Source: an uncultured Microbacteriaceae bacterium
GTDB lineage: Bacteria > Actinomycetota > Actinomycetes > Actinomycetales > Microbacteriaceae
DNA: 23,287 nt
Assembly (NCBI GenBank): GCA_946481135.1
Contig: CAMLMQ010000023.1
Coordinates: 1-23,287, forward strand
Reading direction: 5' to 3'
Shown: in pieces, positions 16,071 through 23,287 of the stretch
Layout of the letters: each line of letters begins with the position of its first letter
How positions within the stretch are numbered: position 1 is the stretch's first letter
Position numbers and translations under genes: made by a program
Notes under the pieces: generated by a model
Databases searched by the model: none
What the model was told of the DNA's origin: nothing
Seen by the model: the letters and a program-made list of their open reading frames with translations, nothing else

Positions 16071-16853
16071 ATGCCCGCTGGGGGAGTTCTCGTCGTCCTG
16101 CCGACGCTCGGTGATCGGCTCGAGACGCTGCGAGAGACACTCACCTCTGTCGACGCTCAGCGCGCCGACGTCGACCTCACCCTCGTCGTCGTGGCACCGC
16201 ACTCCGCGAAGGACGCCCGGCAGCTGGCAGCCGAGTTCGGTGCCGTCGTCGTCGACGATCCGAAAACCGGCATCTCGGAGGCGATCAATCGGGGGATCGC
16301 TGCGCGCACCGACGAGGAGTATTACGCCTGGATCGGTGATGACGACCTCTTCCGCCCCGGAGGACTCGCGCGCCTGCGTCGTCTTCTCGACGGTACGCCC
16401 CGCGCGGTCGTCGCGTTCGGGGGATGCGACTACATCGATCACCGGGGGCGTACGATCGCGGTGAGCAACGCGGGTGCGTTGGCGGTGTTCCTGCTTCCGT
16501 GGGGCCCCGACCTGGTGCCGCACCCCGGATCGCTGATCCGACTCGACGACCTCGAGGCCGTGGGAGCCTTCGATCCGAACCTCCGATTCGCTATGGACCT
16601 GGATGCATTCCTCAAACTGCGTGCTCGCGGCCGGTTCGTCTGGACGCGGGAGTCTGTGTCGGCCTTTCGCTGGCATCCCGACTCGCTCACAGTGTCCGAC
16701 CGCTCGTCGTCGAGCCGTGAGGCGGAGGCGGTGAAGCGCCGCCACACCCCTGCCGCGGTCCGATGGGCGAGTCCGCTCTGGGCGTTGCCGATCCGCTGGG
16801 CGTCCGCTTTCGCGGCCAACCGGCTCAACAACCGCGCGCGGGCACTCCGCTAA
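16071..16853 (+). CDS. GT2 family glycosyltransferase
   Basis: A 260-residue GT-A fold transferase. It has [22 protein letters not shown] at the start, [11 protein letters not shown] (67-77), the metal site GDDD (89-92) within [13 protein letters not shown], and MDLDAFLKL plus [13 protein letters not shown] near the C-terminus as in other GT2 transferases of polysaccharide loci. CCGGAG lies 7 nt before ATG 16071, a good ribosome site. It is the first plus-strand gene before gmd. A nearby role in transferring one of the GDP-sugars made here (fucose or colitose) is an attractive guess but the sequence does not prove it. The stop codon TAA (16851-16853) is part of a -10-like TAAACT used for the next gene. 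Confidence 0.88.
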   Translation: MPAGGVLVVLPTLGDRLETLRETLTSVDAQRADVDLTLVVVAPHSAKDARQLAAEFGAVVVDDPKTGISEAINRGIAARTDEEYYAWIGDDDLFRPGGLARLRRLLDGTPRAVVAFGGCDYIDHRGRTIAVSNAGALAVFLLPWGPDLVPHPGSLIRLDDLEAVGAFDPNLRFAMDLDAFLKLRARGRFVWTRESVSAFRWHPDSLTVSDRSSSSREAEAVKRRHTPAAVRWASPLWALPIRWASAFAANRLNNRARALR

Positions 16854-16856
16854 ACT
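16851..16856 (+). promoter_or_regulatory. Putative -10 box of the gmd operon
   Basis: TAAACT overlaps the stop codon of the upstream GT2 gene and lies 56 nt before ATG 16913. A leader of about 50 nt with ribosome site GGAG (16904-16907, 5 nt from the ATG) would follow. Confidence 0.35.
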
Positions 16857-16912
16857 CGACCGGTCGCGGACTGCCTCGACTGTTGCCGCCGGCCGCCTAC
16901 TCTGGAGCTCAC

Positions 16913-17938
16913 ATGTCGAACACGCGCAAGAAGGCCATCATCACCGGGATCACCGGCCAGGACGGCAGCTACCTTGCCGAACTCCTCCTCGACAAGGGGT
17001 ACGAGGTCCACGGACTCATTCGCCGGTCGTCGACGTTCAACACCGATCGCATCGATCACATCTACGAGGACTCCCACTCCGAGCACCCCCGGCTCTTCCT
17101 CCACTACGCCGATCTCACCGATGGCTCGCGACTCGTCACTCTGCTCAGCGAGATCCAGCCGGACGAGGTCTACAACCTCGCCGCCCAGTCGCACGTGCGC
17201 GTCAGTTTCGACGAACCGGAGTACACGGGCGACGTCACCGGGCTGGGCTCGATCCGCCTGCTCGAGGCGATCCGCGCAATCGGTCTCGAGACCCGCTTCT
17301 ACCAGGCGAGCAGTTCGGAGATGTTCGGCGCGACGCCTCCGCCGCAGAATGAGGAGACTCCGTTCTACCCTCGATCGCCATACGGCGTTGCGAAGGTCTA
17401 CTCCTACTGGATCACCAAGAACTACCGCGAGGCCTACGGGCTCTTCGCTGTCAACGGCATCCTCTTCAACCACGAGTCGCCCCGCCGCGGTGAGACGTTC
17501 GTGACCCGGAAGATCACGCGTGCGGTCGCCCGGATCAAGGCGGGAGTGCAGTCGGAGCTCTACATGGGCAACCTCGACGCCGTGCGCGACTGGGGTTACG
17601 CGCCCGAGTACGTCGATGCGATGTGGCGCATGCTCCAGCACGACGAGCCGACCGACTTCGTGGTCGCGACGAACACCGCGTACACCGTGCGCGACTTCCT
17701 CCAGCTCGCGTTCGAGCACGCCGGTCTCGACTGGGAGAAGTACGTCAAGTTCGACGAGCGGTATCTTCGTCCGACCGAGGTCGACTCCCTCATCGGAGAC
17801 CCCGCGAAGGCGAACGAGCTCCTCGACTGGACGCCGAAGGTGCACACTCCGCGCCTCGCTCAGATCATGGTCGACGCCGATATCGCGGCGCTCGAAGTCG
17901 GCGGCGAGCGCTACATCGACTCCGTCGTGAGTGACTGA
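16913..17938 (+). CDS. gmd: GDP-mannose 4,6-dehydratase
   Basis: A 341-residue enzyme of the usual length and near-diagnostic sequence. NADP loop GITGQDG (12-18) is followed by [40 protein letters not shown] with the catalytic Ser/Glu (133-136), YGVAK (Tyr157, Lys161) and the substrate motif [19 protein letters not shown]. It converts GDP-D-mannose to GDP-4-keto-6-deoxy-D-mannose, the branch point for GDP-L-fucose, GDP-L-colitose, GDP-rhamnose and GDP-perosamine. It is directly followed by the second fucose-synthase-like gene (stop TGA 17936-17938, next GTG 17939) and then the ColD-like gene, a compact three-gene set. GGAG 5 nt before ATG 16913 fixes the start; the longer open frame reaching 16763 is inside the previous gene. 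Confidence 0.97.
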   Translation: MSNTRKKAIITGITGQDGSYLAELLLDKGYEVHGLIRRSSTFNTDRIDHIYEDSHSEHPRLFLHYADLTDGSRLVTLLSEIQPDEVYNLAAQSHVRVSFDEPEYTGDVTGLGSIRLLEAIRAIGLETRFYQASSSEMFGATPPPQNEETPFYPRSPYGVAKVYSYWITKNYREAYGLFAVNGILFNHESPRRGETFVTRKITRAVARIKAGVQSELYMGNLDAVRDWGYAPEYVDAMWRMLQHDEPTDFVVATNTAYTVRDFLQLAFEHAGLDWEKYVKFDERYLRPTEVDSLIGDPAKANELLDWTPKVHTPRLAQIMVDADIAALEVGGERYIDSVVSD

Positions 17939-18874
17939 GTGAAGGTCGTCGTCACCGGCGCCGCCGGAATGCTCGGGCGCAACATCGTGGAGCGGGCGCG
18001 TTCGGGACGTCCAGATCTCGAGGTCGTTGCCGTGAGTCGCGCTGACGTCGATCTACGCGACGGTGCCGCGGTCCGCGCGCTCCTCACAGCGGAGCGCCCC
18101 GACGTCGTCATTCATGCGGCCGCGAAGGTCGGCGGAGTCGGGGCGAAGGTGGCGACGCCGGTGCCGTTCCTGCTCGACAACCTTCAGATGGACGCGGCGG
18201 TCATCTCGGGCGCGCGCGAGGCGGGCGTCGGCGAACTGCTCTATATCGGATCGGCGGCCGTCTACCCGGCCGCCTACGAGAGGCCTTACGTCGAGGAGGA
18301 CATCCTGACGGGCGCGGTCGAGTCGGTGAACGAAGGGTACGCGATCGCCAAGCTCGCCGGCATCCGACTGTGCGAGTACATCGCGCGTCAGGACGGGACG
18401 GCGTTCCGCGCGGCGGTCCCCTCAAACCTCTACGGCCCCTACGACCACTACGACGCAGCCACGGCGCACCTCATCGCGGCGGCGCTCGGCAAGATGCACG
18501 CCGCCGTCGCGGACGGAGCGAAGACCGTGGAGGTCTGGGGCGACGGCACCGCTCGCCGCGAGTTCACCTTCGTCGGCGATCTCGCCGACTGGATCGTGAG
18601 CCAGGTCGGCGTGCTCGGCTCCTGGCCCCTCGCCCTCAACCTCGGATGCGGGATCGACCACTCGATCGCGGACTACTATCGCGAGGCCGCGCGAGTCGCG
18701 GGCTTTGCCGGAGAACTCGTCTTTGACGCGTCGAAACCTGCGGGCGTGCCGCGCCGCCTGCTCGACTCCTCCGCCGCACGTGCGCTCGGCTGGGCGCCTA
18801 CGACCGATCTCGCGACCGGTATCGCGGCGACCTACGACGATCTGATCGCCTCTTCGACTAAGGACCCACGTTGA
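17939..18874 (+). CDS. colC: GDP-L-colitose synthase-like epimerase/reductase
   Basis: A 311-residue extended SDR clearly related to GDP-L-fucose synthase: TGAAGMLG (6-13), GSAAVYP (104-110), YAIAK (Tyr134, Lys138), PSNLYGPYDHYD, and DASKPAGVPRRLLD near the end. It keeps Ser105, Tyr134, Lys138 and a His (177) at the epimerisation position, but the Cys found in fucose synthases (CIYP) is Ala107 here. The window already has a canonical fucose synthase, and this gene sits between gmd and a ColD-like dehydratase; both point to ColC, which epimerises C5 and reduces C4 of GDP-4-keto-3,6-dideoxymannose. The assignment is inference from context plus divergence; a GDP-6-deoxytalose or second fucose enzyme is the main alternative. 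GTG 17939 directly abuts the gmd stop, and the stop overlaps the next TTG. Confidence 0.7.
   Translation: MKVVVTGAAGMLGRNIVERARSGRPDLEVVAVSRADVDLRDGAAVRALLTAERPDVVIHAAAKVGGVGAKVATPVPFLLDNLQMDAAVISGAREAGVGELLYIGSAAVYPAAYERPYVEEDILTGAVESVNEGYAIAKLAGIRLCEYIARQDGTAFRAAVPSNLYGPYDHYDAATAHLIAAALGKMHAAVADGAKTVEVWGDGTARREFTFVGDLADWIVSQVGVLGSWPLALNLGCGIDHSIADYYREAARVAGFAGELVFDASKPAGVPRRLLDSSAARALGWAPTTDLATGIAATYDDLIASSTKDPR
18860..18873 (+). promoter_or_regulatory. Ribosome site deciding a TTG start
   Basis: AAGGA (18860-18864) is placed 6 nt before TTG 18871, and the TTG overlaps the upstream TGA stop (TTGA). This supports a TTG start and translational coupling of the ColD-like gene to the ColC-like gene. 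Confidence 0.6.
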
Positions 18875-20064
18875 CCGAGAACAACAGAACCACCGACTTC
18901 CCTCTCGCGACCTCGTCGTGGGATGAGGCCGAGTACGCCGCGATTCAGCGAGTCGTCGACTCGGGACGATTCACCATGGGGCCGCTTGTCCAGCAGTTCG
19001 AGCACGACTTCGCGGCGCAGGTAGGGGCGAAACACGCGGTCATGGTCAACTCGGGCAGCAGCGCCAACCTCGTGGCGATCGCGGCCGCCGTGCTCAACCC
19101 GGAGATCGACCTGAACGCCGGCGACGAGGTCCTCGTTCCCGCTGTCTCGTGGGCGACGACGTACTACCCGCTCCAGCAGTACGGTCTGAAGCTGCGTTTC
19201 GTAGATGTCGATCTCGACACGCTCAACATGGATCTCGAGCTGGCCGAGGCCGCGATCGGTCCGCGGACGAAGGCCGTCTTCGCCGTCAATCTCCTCGGAA
19301 ACCCCAACGACTTCACGCGGCTCCAGGCTCTTGCGGACGCGAACGGCCTGACGATCTTCGAGGACAACTGCGAGTCGCTCGGGGCCGAGTTCGACGGGAA
19401 GCAGGCCGGTACTTTCGGTGTCATGGGCACCTACAGCACTTTCTTCTCGCACCACATCTCGACCATGGAGGGCGGCGTGGTGGTGACCGATGACGAGCGG
19501 CTCCGGCAGATGCTCACGTCGTTGCGAGCTCATGGATGGACCCGCGAGCTCCCGCCGGAAAACTTCGTTCACGACAAGACCGGCGACCCCTTTCGCGACT
19601 CATTCTGCTTCGTGCTGCCCGGTTACAACCTTCGTCCGGTCGAGATGTCGGGAGCCATCGGCATCGAGCAGGTGAAGAAGATCGACGGGATCGTCGCGGC
19701 ACGTCGCGCCAACGGCGCCTACTGGGTCCAGCGCATGAGCGACCTCGAACACGTCCGGATCCAGCGAGAGGTCGGCAGCAGCAGCTGGTTCGGGTTCTCG
19801 ATGATCCTCGAGGGTCCCCTCGCGACGCGTCGCCGTGAGGTCGGCGCGCGTCTGACGGCGGCGGGCATCGAGTCGCGCCCGATCGTCGCGGGAAACTTCA
19901 CGCGGAATCCCGCCATGCGATATCTCGACGCGGTCGTCCCGGATGCTCTGCCGGCGGCCGACACGATGCACGACCAGGGCCTCTTTGTCGGCAACCGCGC
20001 CTACGAGACGCACGACGGCATCGACCTGCTCCACGAGGTGCTCGTGGAGGTCGGCGCACGCTGA
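18871..20064 (+). CDS. colD: PLP-dependent GDP-4-keto-6-deoxymannose 3-dehydratase (ColD-like)
   Basis: A 397-residue DegT/DnrJ/EryC1/StrS-family protein. PLP-binding features include VNSGSSANLVAI (59-70), EDNCESLGAEF (164-174) and the segment FFSHHISTMEGG (191-202). Aminotransferases of this family carry the Schiff-base Lys at the first His of HH (His194); its replacement by His is the hallmark of C3-dehydratases such as ColD and the CDP-sugar E1 (RfbH/AscC). Only two Cys are present (167, 246), so the four-Cys [2Fe-2S] site of E1 is absent, which favours ColD. ColD uses PLP and glutamate to remove the C3 hydroxyl of GDP-4-keto-6-deoxymannose, made by the gmd product two genes upstream. Start is TTG 18871: AAGGA lies 6 nt upstream and the TTG overlaps the previous stop. 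Confidence 0.85.
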   Translation: MTENNRTTDFPLATSSWDEAEYAAIQRVVDSGRFTMGPLVQQFEHDFAAQVGAKHAVMVNSGSSANLVAIAAAVLNPEIDLNAGDEVLVPAVSWATTYYPLQQYGLKLRFVDVDLDTLNMDLELAEAAIGPRTKAVFAVNLLGNPNDFTRLQALADANGLTIFEDNCESLGAEFDGKQAGTFGVMGTYSTFFSHHISTMEGGVVVTDDERLRQMLTSLRAHGWTRELPPENFVHDKTGDPFRDSFCFVLPGYNLRPVEMSGAIGIEQVKKIDGIVAARRANGAYWVQRMSDLEHVRIQREVGSSSWFGFSMILEGPLATRRREVGARLTAAGIESRPIVAGNFTRNPAMRYLDAVVPDALPAADTMHDQGLFVGNRAYETHDGIDLLHEVLVEVGAR

Positions 20065-20083
20065 CCGCCCGACTCACGGGGAA

Positions 20084-21193
20084 TCAGCGGAGGCGACGGG
20101 GTCCGCGTAGCGCCGCGCGGAACGAGTCGAGGGTGCCCTCGGCAACGCGGCGCCACGAGTACAACGCGGAGCGTTCGAGGCCGCGGCGGGAGAGTTCGGC
20201 CGCGAGACCACGTTCCGCAGCGAAGCGCTGGACGGTCGCCGCAAGGCTGGCCGGGTCGCCGCTTGTGTAGAAGAGCGTCGCGTCCGCTCCGACCTCCCGG
20301 AAGATCTCGGAGTCCGCGAGCACGACGGGGAGGCCCTGCGCCATCGCCTCGACGGTGGGCAGTGTGAATCCGCTCGCGAGCGTCGAGTCGATGAGGGCGG
20401 TCGCTTCGGCGTAATACGCCGCGAGCTCGTCGGTCGACACCCACTCGCGCAGAGTGACCCAGGGCGCGAGGCCGAGCTCCGCCACGATCGGGATGAGCGG
20501 ATCCTCGCCGTGGCTTCCTGTCACGACAAGCTGTGGCCGTGCGCCCTCCGGAATGTGAGCCCACGCGCGCACAACCGTCTCGAAGTCCTTGTAGGGGCTG
20601 CGCTGCCCGATGGCGAGGAAGAGGTCATCCCGGCGCCCAGAATCCACACGTGCGCCGCGCACCGACGACCGTCCAGCGAGCGGGATGATGTCGAGACGCT
20701 CGCGGGGAACGTGCAGGTAGCGCTGAATGTTGCGCGCGGAGTACTCGGAAATCGTGATGACGCGCGTCGCGTTCGCGACACCCCGGCGCTCCATCCACTT
20801 CACGGGCTCGGTGTAGAGCTTCGTCTGCATCAGGTGCGGATGCGAGAAGTAGAGAACGTCGTGCATGGAGATGACGACGCGCGCACGAGACCGTAAGGGA
20901 CCGAACATCGCGGGACCATGAATGAGGTCAGCGCGGCGGCCGTCGGCGAACCGGGAGACCGCGAAGAGCTCGCCACGAGCCCACGTCAGGCGGTTCTCGC
21001 CGCTGATTCCCGAGTCGACCACCTCACCCGGGAACCAGTCCGCGCCGGAGGCGGCGAGCTCTCTGCTCGCGAAGGCGACATAGTCGAACTCGGACGGCAT
21101 CGTGCCGAGTTGCGCGTAGAGTTCGCGCGCATAGATCTCGATGCCCCCCTTTGTGCCGGTGGACTGCAGGAGGTTGACGGCTACGAGAGGCAC
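20084..21193 (-). CDS. GT4 family glycosyltransferase
   Basis: A 369-residue GT-B fold transferase. The N-terminal half has KGGIEIYARELYAQL, an acceptor-domain loop, and HDVLYFSHPHLM; RVITISEYSARNIQRYL marks the linker of GT4 proteins. The donor domain has AIGQRSPYKDFETVVRAW, GLAPWVTLREWVSTDELAAYYAEA and STLASGFTLPTVEAMAQGLPVVLAD. Here the usual EGFGLP is SGFTLP, but the Glu of VEAMA, which contacts the donor sugar, is kept. It probably adds a mannose, rhamnose or similar residue to the lipid-linked unit. GTG 21193 is chosen because TAGCAT lies 6 nt upstream; GTG 21196 is one codon earlier and equally open. It converges with the ColD-like gene across 19 bp without an obvious terminator. Confidence 0.9.
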   Translation of the reverse strand: MPLVAVNLLQSTGTKGGIEIYARELYAQLGTMPSEFDYVAFASRELAASGADWFPGEVVDSGISGENRLTWARGELFAVSRFADGRRADLIHGPAMFGPLRSRARVVISMHDVLYFSHPHLMQTKLYTEPVKWMERRGVANATRVITISEYSARNIQRYLHVPRERLDIIPLAGRSSVRGARVDSGRRDDLFLAIGQRSPYKDFETVVRAWAHIPEGARPQLVVTGSHGEDPLIPIVAELGLAPWVTLREWVSTDELAAYYAEATALIDSTLASGFTLPTVEAMAQGLPVVLADSEIFREVGADATLFYTSGDPASLAATVQRFAAERGLAAELSRRGLERSALYSWRRVAEGTLDSFRAALRGPRRLR

Positions 21194-21199
21194 CACAGC

Positions 21200-21205
21200 A
21201 TGCTA
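21200..21205 (-). promoter_or_regulatory. Putative -10 box, leaderless GT4 gene
   Basis: Minus-strand TAGCAT lies 6 nt from GTG 21193 (3 nt from GTG 21196), with no ribosome site. The spacing matches the other leaderless candidates if GTG 21193 is the start. Confidence 0.4.
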
Positions 21206-21220
21206 ACCGCGGGCCTCGGG

Positions 21221-22522
21221 TCAGCTCGGTGGACTCGCTACCCCTGAGATCTCGTCACTCGGACCGGGTGTCGTGAGCGCCGTGCGCCAGCTCAACTCGC
21301 TCGACGCCTTGACGGCACAGATCACGAAGAGCAGCCACCCGCTCTCGACCAGGATCGAGCTCTCCGCAACGGATACGACGATGAGGGCGACGAGCACGAG
21401 CGCAGGCCACGTATGCACCACCGAACGTCGACGACCCCCGAGCAGCCACGACCGCACGAACGCGAAGCCGACGAGCGCGAGGAAGAGGAACACGCCCACT
21501 GCGCCCACCTGTAACCACAGGTCGACGAGCGCGTTCAGGGCCGCGTCGTGCGGCCGGCCGTCGGTCGGCGTGAGCACCGAGAACGGCGGCACTCGAGAGT
21601 CCCAGATGCCCACCCATCCCCATCCCTCGAGCACGTGGACGGGCACGAAGTCGAGCACGCGTTGCCACAACTCCAACCGGAACTGCAGCTCGCCCGAGGC
21701 ATTGAACAGCGCGATGATCGGCCCCCGCAACGCCCACGCGAGCGCGGCGCCGACCGCGAGCACGCCGAGCACGACGTACTGCGCGACCTGGCGACGCTCG
21801 GGGCGCAGGCGGCGGATCCCGTAGAGCACCGCGGTCGCGGCGAGCACGACGACCGCGACCATCGCGACGACGGGGGAGCGTGTGAAGACGAGGGTGCCGA
21901 CCGCGAGCGCGAGCGAGGGGATGGCGACATCCCGTCGGATCGACCGCGTGCGCCACTCGATGAGGAAGGTGACGATCGCGAGCACGGCGAGGAGACCGAG
22001 TTGGTTGCGAGTGTCGACGAGCCCCGAGATCGGTCCGCCGACGGCGAGCTCGCCCTCGACGTTCAGCACACGCAAGGGGGCGTCGAAGATGATGCCCGAG
22101 AGCGTCTCGAGCACGATCGAGGCGAGGAGCACGGCGCGGAAGACATCTCCGAACGACCGGATGATCTGGATCGTGTCGCGCGAGAGGCCGATGTAGGCCC
22201 CGACGAGAGTCACGAGCAGGAGGTAGCCGAACGAGACGAGAGTGAGGCGCTGGTAGCCGCTCCAGATCGTCGACATCCCGACCCAGGCGAGGTAGGTGAG
22301 GAGCGTGATGGGAAGGATCGCCCAGTTCCACTCGATCTCGTCGCGCCGAGCCCACAGCGACAGCAGCAGCAGTGCGTCGAGCAGCAGCAGCGCCGCGATG
22401 TAGCCCGGCCAGCCGGCGAGCTGCTGCACCGCGAACGCGATGACGACGAGGCCCGCCCCCGTCGTGGTGAGGGCGGCCGTCGTGCGCGGCTGGCGCAGGA
22501 ACTCGGCGATCGCCGCGATCAC
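21221..22522 (-). CDS. O-antigen ligase/polymerase-like membrane protein (WaaL/Wzy family)
   Basis: A 433-residue protein with about ten to twelve hydrophobic helices. It shows the family layout: DTRNQLGLLAVLAI with the N-Q-L-G pattern in mid-protein, FTRSPVVAMV, a long periplasmic loop carrying FRLELWQRVLDF and EGWGWVGIWDSRVPPF, and then LNALVDLWLQVGAVG. In this family the position before the Asn of that last motif is normally His (HNxxLD), which is essential in WaaL; here it is Leu. Members polymerise lipid-linked repeats or transfer them to an acceptor outside the cell. Start GTG 22522 has GGGGGAG (22534-22528) 5 nt upstream, and the gene lies 13 nt after the stop of the tandem paralogue. 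Since the conserved His is lost, activity may have changed. Confidence 0.88.
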   Translation of the reverse strand: MIAAIAEFLRQPRTTAALTTTGAGLVVIAFAVQQLAGWPGYIAALLLLDALLLLSLWARRDEIEWNWAILPITLLTYLAWVGMSTIWSGYQRLTLVSFGYLLLVTLVGAYIGLSRDTIQIIRSFGDVFRAVLLASIVLETLSGIIFDAPLRVLNVEGELAVGGPISGLVDTRNQLGLLAVLAIVTFLIEWRTRSIRRDVAIPSLALAVGTLVFTRSPVVAMVAVVVLAATAVLYGIRRLRPERRQVAQYVVLGVLAVGAALAWALRGPIIALFNASGELQFRLELWQRVLDFVPVHVLEGWGWVGIWDSRVPPFSVLTPTDGRPHDAALNALVDLWLQVGAVGVFLFLALVGFAFVRSWLLGGRRRSVVHTWPALVLVALIVVSVAESSILVESGWLLFVICAVKASSELSWRTALTTPGPSDEISGVASPPS

Positions 22523-22535
22523 CGCCGCTCCCCCG

Positions 22536-23287
22536 TCATCGGCGTTCCCAGCGGTTCGTGGCGGTACGGATGCTGACGATCACCAGCAGCGCCCAGCCGA
22601 TCTCGATGAGCAGCCGACTCTCGGCGAGGCTCTGCACGAGGAGCGCGGTCACCAGGGCGAGGGGCACGAGCGCGTGGTCGCGCGGGCCGTCCATCGCGTA
22701 CACCCACGACCGCAGCAGGGTCGCGAGCACGAAGAGTCCGACAACCACGAGGCCGATCACGCCGAGCTGGAGGAAGACGTCGAGCCACGCGTTGTGCGCC
22801 TGCAGGTAGGTGACGCCCTTGATGACGGCGAGGTCGTCAAAGGGGGGGATCCACGGGGCCCAGTACGAGATCCAGCCCCAGCCCGCGACGGGGCGCTCGG
22901 CGGCGAGGTCGGTGACGGCGGTCCAGATGTCGAGCCGGTTGGTGAGGTCGTCGCTGCGCCCGGCGAGAGCGAGCAGCGGCCCGCGGAACACGACCGCGAG
23001 CACGGCCACGAGCGCGGAGCCGACGACGAGTGCGATCGCCGTCGCGACGCGGCGTGGGCCGGTGCCGCGTCGGGCGAACCAGGCGAGCAGCACGACGGCG
23101 GCGACCGCCGCCCCGGCGAGCAGCACGGTCGTCGAACGGGTGAGCGCGAGCATCCCGACGGCGAGCGCGCTCCAGACGACGAACGACACCATCGTCCCGC
23201 GCCCGGCGACGATCTTCGCCACCCCCGCGATCAGGGCGAGCAGCGCGATCATCGCGAGGATGTTGGCGTTGCCGACGATGCCCTGGA
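22536..23287 (-). CDS. O-antigen ligase/polymerase-like membrane protein (5' end beyond window)
   Basis: The frame is open to the window edge: upstream of an internal ATG at 23252 it continues GIVGNANILA, a conserved family motif, so the true start lies outside. The visible 250 codons hold several hydrophobic helices, ALTRSTTVLLAG, a periplasmic loop with NRLDIWTAVTDL and VAGWGWISYW, and HNAWLDVFLQLGVIG with the conserved catalytic His. This protein is therefore the canonical member of the tandem pair, while the downstream paralogue (21221-22522) lacks that His. It ends in the short basic tail ATNRWERR. Likely role: polymerising or attaching the repeat unit on the outer membrane face. Confidence 0.9.
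   Translation of the reverse strand, partial: QGIVGNANILAMIALLALIAGVAKIVAGRGTMVSFVVWSALAVGMLALTRSTTVLLAGAAVAAVVLLAWFARRGTGPRRVATAIALVVGSALVAVLAVVFRGPLLALAGRSDDLTNRLDIWTAVTDLAAERPVAGWGWISYWAPWIPPFDDLAVIKGVTYLQAHNAWLDVFLQLGVIGLVVVGLFVLATLLRSWVYAMDGPRDHALVPLALVTALLVQSLAESRLLIEIGWALLVIVSIRTATNRWERR

Noticed and set aside
18871..20064. Aminotransferase (perosamine synthase-like) or CDP-sugar E1 dehydratase
   Set aside because: The Schiff-base Lys is His, against an aminotransferase. Only two Cys occur, against the Fe-S site of E1, and the adjacent gmd gives a GDP rather than CDP substrate.
20065..20083. Terminator between the convergent colD-like and GT4 genes
   Set aside because: The 19-bp gap shows no stem-loop with a T-run.
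21548..22576. 342-codon plus-strand open frame
   Set aside because: Antisense to the ligase-like gene; composed of charged low-complexity residues without motifs.
1..23287. tRNA, rRNA, CRISPR array, insertion sequence or integrase
   Set aside because: No cloverleaf, spaced direct repeats, transposase motifs or terminal inverted repeats were seen on either strand by reading; no search tool was run.

Overview
The window is a high-GC (roughly 68-70 percent by eye) actinobacterial segment. Codon use, frequent GTG/TTG starts, putative leaderless promoters and the style of the LGFP-repeat surface protein suggest a member of the Microbacteriaceae or a close relative; this is inference, since there is no rRNA or marker gene. 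Almost the whole window is one cell-surface polysaccharide biosynthesis locus. I see no tRNA, rRNA, CRISPR array, insertion sequence or phage gene, and no convincing hairpin terminator.

Layout. 1-1933 (minus): a secreted LGFP-repeat protein that runs off the left edge. 1996-4205 (minus): a two-gene operon of a CapD/WbpM/PglF-type nucleotide-sugar 4,6-dehydratase and an SDR epimerase/reductase. 4298-5785 (plus): a GT2 glycosyltransferase reading frame interrupted by an in-frame amber codon. 5844-9286 (plus): a two-domain GT2-GT4 glycosyltransferase overlapping a second GT2. 9164-10774 (minus): a DUF2142-type membrane protein. 10836-13912 (plus): a large polytopic membrane protein and a Wzx-type flippase. 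13796-14991 (minus): a polyprenyl-phosphate GT2 and a DUF2304 protein. 15033-15977 (minus): GDP-L-fucose synthase. 16071-20064 (plus): a GT2, GDP-mannose 4,6-dehydratase, a second GDP-fucose-synthase-like reductase/epimerase and a ColD-like PLP dehydratase. 20084-21193 (minus): a GT4. 21221-23287 (minus): two tandem O-antigen ligase/polymerase-type proteins, the upstream one running off the right edge.

How the genes work together (inference). Gmd makes GDP-4-keto-6-deoxy-D-mannose. The minus-strand Fcl turns it into GDP-L-fucose. The ColD-like enzyme, which has His where aminotransferases have the PLP lysine, together with the second Fcl-like protein, would turn the same intermediate into GDP-L-colitose, a 3,6-dideoxy sugar known mainly from Gram-negative O-antigens. 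The CapD-type dehydratase probably supplies a 4-keto-6-deoxy UDP-HexNAc derivative. Five glycosyltransferase genes (one apparently broken) assemble the unit, the flippase exports it and the ligase/polymerase pair polymerises it or attaches it. The GT2/DUF2304 pair probably feeds a polyprenyl-phosphate sugar to a membrane-embedded transferase. No priming phosphoglycosyltransferase and no chain-length regulator are in view; they may lie outside the window.

The most interesting points are the putative colitose branch in a Gram-positive, the TAG-interrupted glycosyltransferase, the ligase paralogue that has lost the conserved His, and a recurring TAGNNT hexamer 6-7 nt before start codons.
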